Under the pieces are notes generated by a model that saw only the letters and a program-made list of their open reading frames with translations, made no database searches and had not been told where the DNA came from. A DNA stretch of 39,571 nucleotides from Hypholoma sublateritium FD-334 SS-4 (taxonomy: Eukaryota > Basidiomycota > Agaricomycetes > Agaricales > Strophariaceae), in NCBI GenBank assembly GCA_000827495.1, contig KN817638.1, positions 1 to 39,571 of the forward strand, in the 5' to 3' direction. Positions 22,653 through 33,365 of the stretch are shown here, one piece after another. The stretch's first letter is position 1, and each line of letters begins with the position of its first letter. Made by a program: the position numbers and the translations under genes.

Positions 22653-24021
22653 TCAAACAAATGCCGGTACCTGCGTGCACCCACGACTCTGGAGTGGGCC
22701 GAAAAAGAAGTCAAGATTCTGGTTTAGCGCTCCGAGAAGTGCACCCGTTGCATTAGGATACAGCCCGCGCACAGTGATGTTGACGAAGTCGGTATACAAT
22801 TTGCAAAAGTCGGTGAAGTCGGCAGAATTGGGGTCGAGCGTGTAGCTGTCCAGTGCACCAGCGTTTGCGCCGGGCTCAATGGGATGCGGGGTGAATATGA
22901 TATCAATTCCACCCCCAATCTCGGTAAGTCCCCATGAGATATTCGACCGGAAGAAGTTGTCCGGCATATGGCCGTCCTGGAAGAAACCGCGTGCCACAGT
23001 CATGTCAAGCGTGAGGGTGTCTGTGATGCGTCCATCAACGAAGAAGGCGATAGGGAACACCGACTCGGCGTATGCGGTGTAATAACGCGGGGATATGAAG
23101 CTGAAATTTGGGTTCGTGGCGATGGAGTCTTGGATGCGCTGGAAGCGGAACTCGGCGGCAACGGAAAGGTTGTAGGAGCCGGCCCCAAATTCATTGCTGA
23201 ACGCAGTGAGCTAAGTGACAATGGTGAGGTTAACTGATGGTAAAACTGAATAGAGTCTGTGCTGACCTCATCGAAGAGCGATTCATTGAAGCTATGGTTG
23301 TCACCAAAGAACGCGTCCCCTGAAGATGTTAAAGGTTAACTTTCAGCGTCTATAGTCAATACTGCAAAGTTGACAAACCGCGAGTAGTACTGGCGTCGCC
23401 CTCAAATACTGCATGCGTATCGAGACCGCCTACAATTGCAGGAGCTGGAGGGTCTGGTCCAGTTTCAGGTGTCTTCCCTCCGATACTGAGCAGATCTGTG
23501 AGAAGATTGCCGTCCACTAAATGCGCGGCATATGTGACAAAGACCGCAATATCGTTGCCCATGTTAAAGCCTTCAGAAAAAAAGAACAATTAATGAACAC
23601 AAATTACAGCTAGAGGATGCGCGCTGACCTTCCTGAGCCGCGGAAACTATCTCAGATGGTGACGCAATGCCATTACGAGGAAGATACTACAAGTTACAGT
23701 AAGCCACATTCAGAAACGACGTTTAAATATCTCGACGATTGAACATACGCCATGATTAGCAAGGGTATTTAGTCCTGGACAGGGACCTCGTATGTCGTTT
23801 GGCCCAGGTGCTATGAAGGGGTGTGCAGGGTCGTTCACGAGCTTCGCGCTGGGATCTTCAAGTGGTCCTGGGGGCGAGGCAAGGGTGCGGATGGTGAGCT
23901 GCGGAATAATCTCGTCGAGCTGCCTCGCCGAGAGTCCCGCAAGAGATGCATAGCTGGGGAAGCAAAATACCCCGTCAACGGCGAGCAGGACGGCGAAGAG
24001 TGAAAGCAATGTGCGGGCCAT
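22653..24021 (-). CDS. Unspecific peroxygenase (heme-thiolate), paralogue 1
   Basis: Five exons (24021-23749, 23686-23629, 23570-23379, 23319-23267, 23210-22653) give 377 residues. Signal peptide MARTLLSLFAVLLAVDGVFC, then a propeptide-like stretch. The heme-ligand cysteine is C81 in PCPGLNTLANHG; the Mg-site motif EGDAS is at 167-171; the acid-base pair R234/E241 is in PRYYTAYAE, spaced as in long peroxygenases. NxS/T sites (NHS, NLS, NFS, NIS, NIT, NAT) suggest N-glycosylation. The C-terminal pair of cysteines (DFCKLY, RGCTQV) could form the disulfide typical of long members. The family uses H2O2 to oxygenate alkanes, aromatics and ethers outside the cell. Two close paralogues lie at 33366 and 36267 with nearly the same exon lengths. 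It appears intact. Confidence 0.94.
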
Positions 24022-24063
24022 TTTGTCCGAGTCAACCTTGCGTATTCCAGATGTTCTTGGGGC

Positions 24064-24069
24064 TTATAA
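24064..24069 (-). promoter_or_regulatory. TATA-like box of peroxygenase 1
   Basis: The palindromic cttataag core lies about 45 bp upstream of the start codon. Peroxygenase 3 has a TATA element at nearly the same distance, which supports the assignment. Confidence 0.5.
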
Positions 24070-24943
24070 GCTCTCAGTCATCATGGGCAAACACAAATTT
24101 GGGTGGTTCGGCATCGCCTATGAAAATGTAAATAACCGCAGGCTGTTTTCCATGCTGCGTTTAGCCCAGGAATATACAGAAATTCACATCGCGAAGTCGC
24201 GCTGCATTCTAAGAATACATCCAAGTACCAGTGCGATTGACAGATCTGAGAAACAAACGTCGGAGGTATGGTCAACGTGGTAGGTTGTGGCTCGATTTCT
24301 AGAGAGACTGGGGGTAAGAGCAGCAGGAATTAGAGAATACATACATATATGTCCGTTTTGTTGTACATACCTGCAGTCAGTGGCAGGCTGATCAAGATCA
24401 AATAACATCTATTTCTGACACTGACAGGCCCCCGATGTGTCGGCATAGGTTTGCCAATCACTTGAATTATGTTGGTGTGCCTTGTAGATCCATAAATAAA
24501 CAAAAGCTATGGCCGAGATGTCCGTGGAAGCCTCAAGGCCTCGCCCTCGTACGGTTCTCATCACAGAAGTATGGACAGTGGCGGTTCATTATAAACATGG
24601 TGCACAGTAGAAGTGCTCGTGATTGCTCTGTTTCGAGTGTTAACAGGACTTACTGCGACGGCGGCGGTGCGTACTATTAAGTTATATCTAGTAAACATTT
24701 AATCGAGGTTATTTAAGGTGGCATTTACATAAAAATGTGTGCTCATTTCTTGTCTAATTGGGAGCCATTTTCCAGAACAGAGTCCTTAATAGAACTTGCA
24801 TTAAATAAAAAATGACTCTTGCCCGATTGAAGAAATAAGCAATCCCATCCGAAAGTGCATCTAGCCAGTAGCCGATGGACGCTAACTGTTTGAACCTTCG
24901 TGCACTACGGCTATCTAGATGGACGTACCATACCACGGTGTAG
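24070..24943. other. Intergenic, no gene seen
   Basis: Short open frames only (for example plus 24435-24680), without motifs. Probably peroxygenase 1 upstream DNA and decayed sequence beyond the NACHT relic. Confidence 0.4.
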
Positions 24944-25790
24944 TTATCTGACGGAAGTACGCTTCGAGGAAGCTTCTGAGTTGTGTGCTAGAGCCTGCCA
25001 CAGGCTGGTCAGAATCATGAAGCAAATACGATGGTAATGGCTCCGGGGCGTCGCCGGGAGTGTCTCCATGTGCATCAATGAAGAGCCTGAGAAGCGCAAA
25101 ATAGTGTACTTTTCGGTATCGATGAGAGTGTCATAAATGAAATGTGATTCCAGGGGACTCACGAGACGGCTGAACAAGTAATCATTAACGCAGCGTTGGA
25201 AGTTGGAACGCACAGTAGTACTTATCCAAACTTCTCTGCGGAGAGGGTATATTCTCCAAAGCAGTCCACGGCAGCGACTTGCTATCAGCAATTTGTGCGT
25301 TAGGTTGCCGCTTCCTGCAGAGATCTGGATAAAGGCTACACAACTTCGGATAGTGCGTCTTCGCTTCAAGTTGTCTCTGCTCGAAGACTCGAAGCTATTG
25401 TTTCTGAACAGAAAGAAATGGGGTCGACGATCAATTTCTGGAGCTGAGCTTCTCATGCAGTGAGATCAAAGAGCAACTCATCCTGCTCAATGCCGGACGA
25501 TATGAAACCGCGGCTTTCTGGAATATTCTGCATAAGCTGGTAGGAAAGAGTGGGTACAACACGCGCATCGTCTTGTCGACCTGGATCCGCTGATAGAGTA
25601 GAGCAGAATAATGACGCCGCCAACGGTCTTGATCATAGACTCGGAGCAGCTTTGCGACTGTCTGTGGAATGGCTGATTTTCCGGCACCACCGGCTGCGCC
25701 ATTCATCCACATGACGGGTCGGGGGTCCGTAACGTCATCTAAGCATGCCAAGATGTGGTCTATGAATACCACTCGAGTGTGTTCCTAGCA
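24944..25790 (-). pseudogene. NACHT/STAND ATPase relic
   Basis: The minus strand encodes RVVFIDHILACL...MWMNGAAGGAGKSAIPQTVAKLL, the P-loop region of a fungal NACHT ATPase (Walker A at about 25715-25674). The Walker A has an extra residue that breaks the normal GxxxxGK[ST] spacing. Similarity then moves to another frame (ARVVPTLSYQLMQNIPESRGF, about 25580-25520) and stops at TGA near 25463. Further fragments in different frames (QLQKLIVDP; SLMHMETLPA) continue to about 24944. With frameshifts, stops and a damaged ATP site it is a pseudogene. Intact relatives are NLR-like signalling proteins, some acting in non-self recognition. More N-terminal remnants may reach 26122. Confidence 0.68.
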
Positions 25791-27237
25791 TGTAGGGGCG
25801 TTGAATCGTTCACGGTTCCCCTGAGTTATGCAACGCACGCAGAACAACGCGCGCTGTGAGACGGTCTACAGGTTGAGATTAATGCTGGGGACATTGGACT
25901 TCCATGAGACCAGTGCCGCTGTCCGAATTGCGGAACTCGTGCACTGATGTCGATATGGTAGGTGTAGAGCCACAGCGGTCTGTTTGTCGTAGCAGTTGAA
26001 GTTGAAGTTGAAGTTAAAGTATGCCCGGTGACGCGTTGACGCACCAAAATTTTGCAATCAAAGAGTCTTTTCTCACGATTCAACAATTCCCACAGACATT
26101 GATGCACCCGGGCCGATGTCAACCGTTGTTAGTAGTAAATGTCTTCGAACCAACTTCGAACTTGCTTCGAACAGTCACCGAACACCCTCATCACATCCTT
26201 ATTTCTATAATTTCTGTGGATACCGGACAATGCGATGATGGATGTAGGTATGTGGTTCTATTCTTTTGGACTTTGTTTTGACTCTGCTTACTGCTAATTG
26301 GTCATCTCGAAAGCTAAAAAATCAAGCTCAGGTTCTGTCGTTCGGATCTATTTGTCCGAATAAATCTTGTCGCTGTGCGGTGGATACATACAAGACTACG
26401 GCACTGGTAAATGACCAGTGACTCCTTGGCTCAGGCTCAGAGCGTGAGATGCATCAACATTTTCACCCCGAACCAGAGAACAGAAGGCAATTGATTCTTG
26501 AGATGTCAACGGTAAATGTGTTTCCGGAAGCCGTATAGCAGGCTATAGCAGGTTATGCGTATCAATCTCACGCTTCGGAGATATAGAACTCGTACGCATA
26601 CAGGTTTCGATTCCAAAAAGAGGGACGCTGGTGACGTAGTGGTGATGCGGAAAGAGTTCATGATTATACTTCATGTGACAATGTTTCCTAGTGGAGTTCA
26701 GCACGTCCTGAAGACATATCCAAGACAGCAGACAGACGATTCAAGAGGAAACGTGGTTACAATGGGAAGCATTTGTGTTTCTGTTATAGTGAGAGTCTTC
26801 TTGAAGTGCAGAAACCAACAGGAACATATCCTTGTCCGGTCCTTGACTCAAAGACAGACAAGATTACGGCTTGACTGGGTACAATAATTAGAGTATACGA
26901 AAAAAATGTTATTCTCAAGAGTGAATATAATTCAATCGTGAAATCCTGTATACCATATTGCTCTGTTCTGCCCATGGAGATATTGAATACCCCACCCTGT
27001 CGCAATAGTGGGTATTATCTTCTCCGTCTATGTCGAACAGTCATTTTTCTACGTTCTGACAATCCTGAACTGCGCCCCCTCATGCTTTACATCCTTCTCC
27101 TCACATGTCATACCCTACGCGACGGCGGGCGCCCAGCCGAATTCCCAAAGAAATGGAATAAAAGCCAGTAAATTCAAGTACAACCCAGATCCTGATATCT
27201 CGTTCCCTCCGAATCCTACTGCAATCCACCTTCCCAC
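25791..27237. other. Intergenic with a (gttgaa)n microsatellite
   Basis: No intact gene. A short hexamer microsatellite (gttgaa repeated, 25995-26016) lies near the upstream end of the NACHT relic. The last 100 bases before 27238 hold the presumed promoter of the secreted-protein gene (aataaaagcc near 27160). Confidence 0.4.
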
Positions 27238-28101
27238 ATGCACTCTAATATTTTATCTGCACTTTTTCTCGCTGCGTATTGCATTGCGTTAGGTGCGGCA
27301 CGCTTCATGTAGTCATTAAACTAATCACTTGCTTGATGACATTCATATAGGGAACAGTGTCAGAGTGTGCAATGACAAGCATGTTATTGAATCGACGCCT
27401 CTTACAATGCCATCCGGCCATGTGATTACGATGCAGAGGTTTAATTGCTCTAATCCAGCTTCCAGCGCTGGACAACAAAACAACGCTGTCCGTTCGTTAG
27501 ACCTAAATACCAAGAGGGCAGCTTCACAGTGCACAATTGCCAATTGCGTCTGCGGTGTTCCATGTCAGTGGCATATTTGTCTATACAATAAATCGACTCA
27601 CTTGAGATCCGCCGTCACTTTCAGGCTTCTTCAGCCACTGCTTTGCGGTCACAATGCCCATCAATGCGGAGGACTGTCCAGCGCTTTCGGCCTCCCTGAT
27701 CAGCAATCGTATGTATGCTAATAATGATACGAAGGCCTGCATTGAATATCTAAAATTCAGCTAATACGTTCATAATCCCCCCGAGCGAAGGCGTTGCTTT
27801 CATCTTGGAGAGCTGTATGTATTCTGCTTTCGGCGATAGTGCAACAGAAGAAACGGAATATTGTTTCACCGACATGGTAATTTTCTAATTGGAATGTTCA
27901 TAGAGCCTCATATGCTTACCATGCATATAGGGTAATGCTGCCTCTGAGGTCTTCCACGTATGCGGCAACACTCAACAAGGAAGCTGCGGAGGAACCTTTG
28001 GCGGAGGCAATTTCTTTGTGGAGTATGTTGTCCTTCTGTGTCCTGCATTTTCAAGTTTATTAATCTAAGTTATACGTGAATTTAGTCAACTCAATCCTTA
28101 A
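27238..28101 (+). CDS. Small secreted 12-cysteine protein, copy 2
   Basis: Six exons (27238-27292, 27351-27563, 27625-27708, 27761-27876, 27931-28022, 28086-28101) give 191 residues. Signal peptide MHSNILSALFLAAYCIAL. Mature cysteines match copy 1 one for one: VCNDKH, FNCSN, SQC, NCVCGVPC, SHC, EDC, ESC, YCFTDM, VCGNTQQGSCGGTF, ending FFVDQLNP. The 16-nt last exon encodes the final residues QLNP and stop. Relative to copy 1 it has one extra codon in exon 5; other exons have equal length. Conserved blocks outside cysteines are IPPSEGVAFILES and the GTFGGGNFFV segment. The family is not recognised. The gene lies about 575 bp upstream of the first lyase-family gene on the same strand, inside the peroxygenase cluster. 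Confidence 0.86.
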
Positions 28102-28675
28102 AGCAAATACAATGTCGTTCAATTCAATCTTTACATCACTCTCCAGCGAGTTTGTATCGAGTCTGTATACTATGTAAATGTTTTCATGTGCTCCTCGGCC
28201 TCGAAATACCATCAATCTATATTTATCTTGGTCGAATAAATACCGTGCCGCCAGCTTGCCAGAGCTATGTCATCAACTTGAAGATTCAGAATTTCACCAC
28301 CATTTTTTACTAACTTCGCGTAGACTTAGCTCCTACATAAAAACAATCTTCCTCTTGTAGAAGACACCCTCCCCTTCGCTCTAAAGTTCGAATTTGAGGC
28401 ATTGAAGTAGCCTCGGCCCTGTGGTGACCGACTCTATCTCCGTCCGTACGCGAGGTAGTCAAAATTCTCCGTCGCCGCGCCTAATTAAAGAGTTACTCCG
28501 AGCCAGTCCACCTGAAATAGGAAGCCGTACAGTCCACCGAAATGCCTTCGCCGATGAGTAGTTAGGTTGGACTACCTATAAATACAGGAAACATTAACCT
28601 TGCAAAGCATCCCATTTCCCGGCTCTCATTCTTAGCACTCAGTCAAGTATCTTCACCTTCTCACCTCTTTAAAAG
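28102..28675. other. Promoter region of lyase copy 1
   Basis: No gene is visible. It contains the terminator side of the secreted-protein gene and the upstream region of the next gene, including a TATA element at 28577-28584. Confidence 0.45.
28577..28584 (+). promoter_or_regulatory. TATA box of lyase copy 1
   Basis: Sequence tataaata stands 92 bp before the start codon, followed by a pyrimidine-rich leader (cttcaccttctcacctcttt) usual for strongly expressed fungal genes. Confidence 0.55.
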
Positions 28676-30164
28676 ATGCCAGGCCGCGATTACCTTTCCA
28701 ACACCTGCATCTCTTCTGCTCCTGCTCCCGCTGTACCCGTAGGGGAGCCACGCTCTGGGGTGTACTATAACGCTCGTTTGGATCCGAAGAACTATCTTGA
28801 AGGGGCGCTGTCGCACAATGCCGCTACTCGGCTGCGACAAATGCTCGCCCGACCTGGTATTGTGGTGAGTACATCGTCGTCACACTGACAGATACTGTCA
28901 TCTAACTTTAACTGATACTACATATAGTGTGCGCCTGGTATATGCGACGGTATCAGTGCTCGAGTGGCTTTAGAGGCCGGCTTCGACTGCTTGTACCAGA
29001 GGTCAGATATTATCCACTTTAGCGATTCGTGCAAAATCTGAGATTCTGTGCTCAGTGGTGCTGCGACGACAGCCTCGCGACTTGGGCAGCCGGACGTCGC
29101 AATTGCCACATTGAACGACTTCGTCGGCGTACGATCTTCTTCGTTTCGTACATCAGGAACCGCAAATCTAATTTTATCGAAAAACAGGCTGCTCAAATGG
29201 TCTGTAGCCTGCAACCTTCTGTCCCCGTCATTGCGGACGCCGATACGGGGTAATCGATCGTGCACTCTGCACCTAATTTTGTGCTCACGGAGCCTCTCAG
29301 ATTCGGAGGACCCGCGAATGTTGCACGCACAGTGAGACAGTATGTCAGCGCCGGCGTTGCGGGAATGCACATCGAGGACCAGGTGCAAACCAAGCGGTGT
29401 GGACATCTGTTGGGCAAACAGGTGGTGTCACGGGAAGAATTCTTGACTAGAATCCGTGCGGCCGTCATTGCGCGCGACTCGATACCCGGCGGCTCGGACT
29501 TCGTCAGTGCACCCGTCTTTTTTAGCATCCATCGATGATCGAGGGTCTGACCTGATTTTAGGTTATTATAGGGCGCACTGACTCGGCTCAGGTGCTCGGG
29601 ATGGAAGAGGCCATTATCCGTCTCAAACTGGCTGCCGACGCCGGTGCCGATGTCTGCTTCATCGAGGGCGTGAAGACTGAGGAACTCCTTCGTTCCACTG
29701 TCGCCGCACTTGCTCCTAAACCCGTTCGTTGTCATATCTCTAGTGTTTGACCTGAAGTAACATCTCGACATTGATAGGTCCTCGTTAACGTTATTTCAGG
29801 CGGCTTGACGCCCTCGTTTACTACTCAAGAAGCCGAACGGATGGGCGCTAAGATCATCAGTGAGTTGATTAGATCAATATATTTTTAGACTTCTTACTTA
29901 GTGGACACACCAGTCTTCTCGTTGGTTTCATGTGTGGCAATGGTTCATGCCGTACGCGAGGCCATGAGGTCACTAAAGAAGACCGGGACCGACTTCAGCT
30001 CGGCCAGGGGAATGGACCCGAAGGCTTTCTTTGAGGTTATGGGTGAGCAATATCGATATACACTCAGTGGCAGAATTCAAATTGAAACCGCTTCTGTACT
30101 AGGCCTCAATGAAGTTATCGACCTCGACGCGAAAGCTGGGGGCTCGGCGTACAATGTTGTTTGA
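28676..30164 (+). CDS. ICL/PEP-mutase family lyase, copy 1 (OAH-like)
   Basis: Nine exons (28676-28864, 28928-29001, 29056-29128, 29188-29249, 29301-29502, 29562-29723, 29778-29859, 29914-30042, 30103-30164) give 344 residues. The metal-binding DADTGFGG begins at 129 and the catalytic loop KRCGH is at 164-168 (C166), marks of the isocitrate lyase/PEP mutase superfamily. Length is that of oxaloacetate acetylhydrolase, 2-methylisocitrate lyase or dimethylmalate lyase, not of true isocitrate lyase (over 500 aa). A serine (S198, GGSDF) stands where E. coli 2-methylisocitrate lyase has proline; serine is described as an oxaloacetate-hydrolase marker, but the alignment must be checked. If so it would make oxalate and acetate from oxaloacetate. 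No signal peptide is seen; cytosolic by inference. The C-terminus (AYNVV) lacks a peroxisomal signal. Confidence 0.92.
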
Positions 30165-31775
30165 ACTTCTTCCATTTTTGTTTCTGAGCTTTTTGGGGGC
30201 TTTTGGGATCTTAGTTGATGTCTCTCCATCGATATTTTACAACCGTGCTTCATTAACTCCAAGTTAATTCCAAATAAAAGATATTTTCCCTTTCTTACCA
30301 CCATGACACATAGCCTATGTGTGCTTTTTTGGAGGTTGAGAACATCGAATGATTGAGTAAAATCAACTTCAACTACGAGCGTTGAGCTTGAAGTCAATGC
30401 GAGCTAAGTATTGAAGCTGAAGTAAGTAGTGGGAGGTAGTGGGTCGCGGGCCGTGGCATGGTGACGCGGCAGTCACCGGAATGGTGAGCGGCTGATACCG
30501 GATCATTTTCAATTGACTCAGACGCGGCCTTTAATCCTTCCAAAGCCTCCCAAGCACTCGCACTTCCATCTTGCCTCCACCTTCCTTATTCCAATTCATC
30601 CCTCTTGAAGCCATCACTCATGAATCAGGTCTTGGTTTGTTGAACCACACAGGGGCTCATAACTTCATTGCCTTCTTGCATCTTCGTTCATGTCACGGAC
30701 TCGGACGTCAAGCGCGTACCCAATCTTGTTCTGAAGCGCCCCTTCACGACACGTATTTCTATCCAAGGCTACAAGGGTAGCTCCGTGGCTCATAAATTCC
30801 ACCAGTGACAATCTTGATTGATGGGTTGGGGAAGGAACTATGGTGAGACGTGCGTGATTGACACCGAAGCTTTCATTCTGGCTCTCTGCTCGATTACGGA
30901 AAATCTACTCTGCGGCAGTGGGTATTTTGTTTTTATGGTCGGATGCTTTCTGTCCTCCCGCTCAGGTCGCGAGACTCACGGCCGCGGCGCCGAATATTCT
31001 TGTCCAGTACTACACATTCCATCTCAGATCCGATCAACGTCCTCACAAGCAGTGGTAACCCCCTGCGCAATGAAAATGACTAGACGCTTCCGACACGTAC
31101 GTGACGAGTTCAGACGGCGGCTGGATTTCAGTGGGATATGTCTCATTCAGCAACTCCGATACTTCGACCGATTCCTGTGCGTAGTTCAAGGAGATCAGAT
31201 AGCAGCCTCGGACGCGGGCAGCGAGGCGGCCACTTGCCGAGATCGCAACGTGTATCTGGAAGACATCCAGTAAATCTCTACCCCGTGTCATAATAGAAGG
31301 CCGAGACAAATAACTCGTTCGTCTATCGTCACTTCGTGGCCTTTTTGTGTTGAACATTAAGGATCTTTGTGATTATGAAGCTCTCTAAATTCATTCAATG
31401 CATTATTCTGTGTCCCCAGACTTTAGGCCGCGTTCTTGTAAGGACGGTTACAGTTCTCCGGCTCCGCACTATATATGTATACTTGCGTGGACGAACCTTG
31501 CACTATGAATACCTCACCAGGGTCAAGACAAGCTTCTATCGCCGTCGGTATGTGTTATTGCCAAGGATTTTCATCGCCGTAGTTAATCAACGATCTACTC
31601 AGACCTGGACTCCCTCGAATAGGAAACTCAACATTATACACAACGACTTGAGTGCTGGCTAGTCACAGCGTATTTTTCTTAAAAGCAGGAAGGTATAACA
31701 TTGAAATGACCATTACCTCCAGCCAGCTCTCCGCTTCCGAACATCACTCGACCAGTCCACCTCAACGTTTTGACA
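30165..31775. other. Spacer between lyase copies, no assigned gene
   Basis: About 1.6 kb. Open stretches occur on both strands; the best is minus 31357-31043 (RDLLDVFQIHVAISASGRLA), but I find no recognisable domain, no supported start and no convincing splice partners. It could be a decayed gene trapped by the tandem duplication. A tgaagctgaag microsatellite-like patch lies near 30365-30425. Confidence 0.4.
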
Positions 31776-33249
31776 ATGCCAGGCCTCAACTACTCTTCCC
31801 AGACTACCACTGTTTCTGCTCCGGCTGTCGCTACCCCCGTGGAGGCACCACGCGCCGGTGTATACTTTAACGCTCGCCTAGACCCAAAGAATTTCCTCGA
31901 GGGACCTTTGTCGCACAATGCCGCCACCCGCCTGCGTCAAATGCTTGCCCGCCCGGGTATTGTGGTAAGTACACTGCTCATATTTTTTGGTCTCATTGTA
32001 TTACTTACAATCTTGCAGTGTGCTCCTGGTATTTGTGATGGTATAAGTGCTCGAGTTGCCTTGGAGGCGGGCTTCGACTGCTTGTACCAAAGGTGAATAA
32101 GATTTCTGCGTTGTTATTTGTTGGCTATCTAAGTGATTATTCACAGCGGCGCTGCCACTACGGCCTCACGCCTGGGTCAACCAGATGTTGCTATTGCTAC
32201 GCTAAACGACTTTGTCGGGGTGAGTAGAGCTTCGCCACGGATCTAATCTTGCAGATGTTTATCTCTGTATGACAGGCTGCACAAATGGTCTGCAGCCTGC
32301 AGCCTTCCGTCCCGGTCATCGCAGACGCCGATACAGGGTAAGCGATTGTCCTCTCCAGATTCAAATTTAGTCCTTATGGCCCCACGCAGCTTTGGGGGAC
32401 CCGCAAATGTCGCGCGCACAGTCAGGCAATATGTCAGCGCCGGTGTTGCGGGCATGCACATCGAGGATCAGGTGCAGACCAAGCGCTGCGGGCATCTTAT
32501 GGGGAAGCAAGTTGTATCCCGGGAAGAGTTCCTGACGAGAATTCGAGCGGCGGTCATTGCGCGTGACTCGATACCCGGCGGATCAGACTTTGTGCGCACG
32601 ATCATCTTCATTCTTTATTTTGCGGAGGAGACTAACAATATTTCAGGTAATCATCGGGCGCACTGATTCGGCGCAGGTCCTCGGGATGGAGGAAGCAGTC
32701 ATCCGGCTCAAGCTGGCCGCCGATGCCGGCGCTGATGTCTGCTTTATCGAGGGCGTCAAGACGGAAGAGTTGCTCCGTTCTACGGTCGCCGCTCTAGCTC
32801 CGAAGCCCGTATGTACCCAGCCCTCAGGATATACTATCTTAACCAAGAATTTTGTTTATAGGTTCTCGTGAACGTTATTTCTGGTGGGTTGACGCCCTCT
32901 TTCACCACGCAAGAGGCCGAACGGATGGGCGCCAAGATAATCAGTGAGTCCATTCATGAAATGAATAAGTAACCTAGCCGCTCGTGCTTATGATTTGATA
33001 GTCTTCTCATTGGTATCCTCGGTCGCAATGGTCCATGCCGTGCGTGATGCTATGCGATCGTTGAAGAAGACAGGAACGGACTTCAGCTCCGCTAGAGGTA
33101 TGGATCCGAAAGCGTTCTTTGAGGTCATGGGTGAGTAGTATAATTATTTGCTCCCGAAGCCACGGATCAATAGACGCCCTTCCGTAGGTCTGAATGAAGT
33201 GATTGAACTGGACGCAAAGGCTGGGGGATCGGCATTCCAAATTGTGTAA
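31776..33249 (+). CDS. ICL/PEP-mutase family lyase, copy 2 (OAH-like)
   Basis: Nine exons (31776-31964, 32019-32092, 32147-32219, 32276-32337, 32390-32591, 32647-32808, 32862-32943, 33002-33130, 33188-33249), each exactly as long as in copy 1, give 344 residues. DADTGFGG and KRCGH are conserved, as is the serine before DF. Differences concentrate in the first 25 residues (TTTVSAPAVATPVEAP here) and scattered conservative sites; the end reads AFQIV. Introns differ in sequence and length, so the duplication is not very recent, yet the coding part is kept. The C-C lyase or oxaloacetate-hydrolase role is as for copy 1. The gene ends 117 bp from the convergent peroxygenase 2. Confidence 0.92.
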
Positions 33250-33365
33250 TTTATTTATTTCCATTTTTCGTCGGGCCTTAGGGGTTTCTTTGCCGTGTCA
33301 TCACTACTATACGCCCATATATTATATACATTGATACCATAGGCTCAAATGCATAATGTTAACCC

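Noticed and set aside
31043..31357. Minus-strand frame with protein-like composition between the lyase copies
   Set aside because: No family, start or intron model could be supported; noted only as a possible decayed gene.
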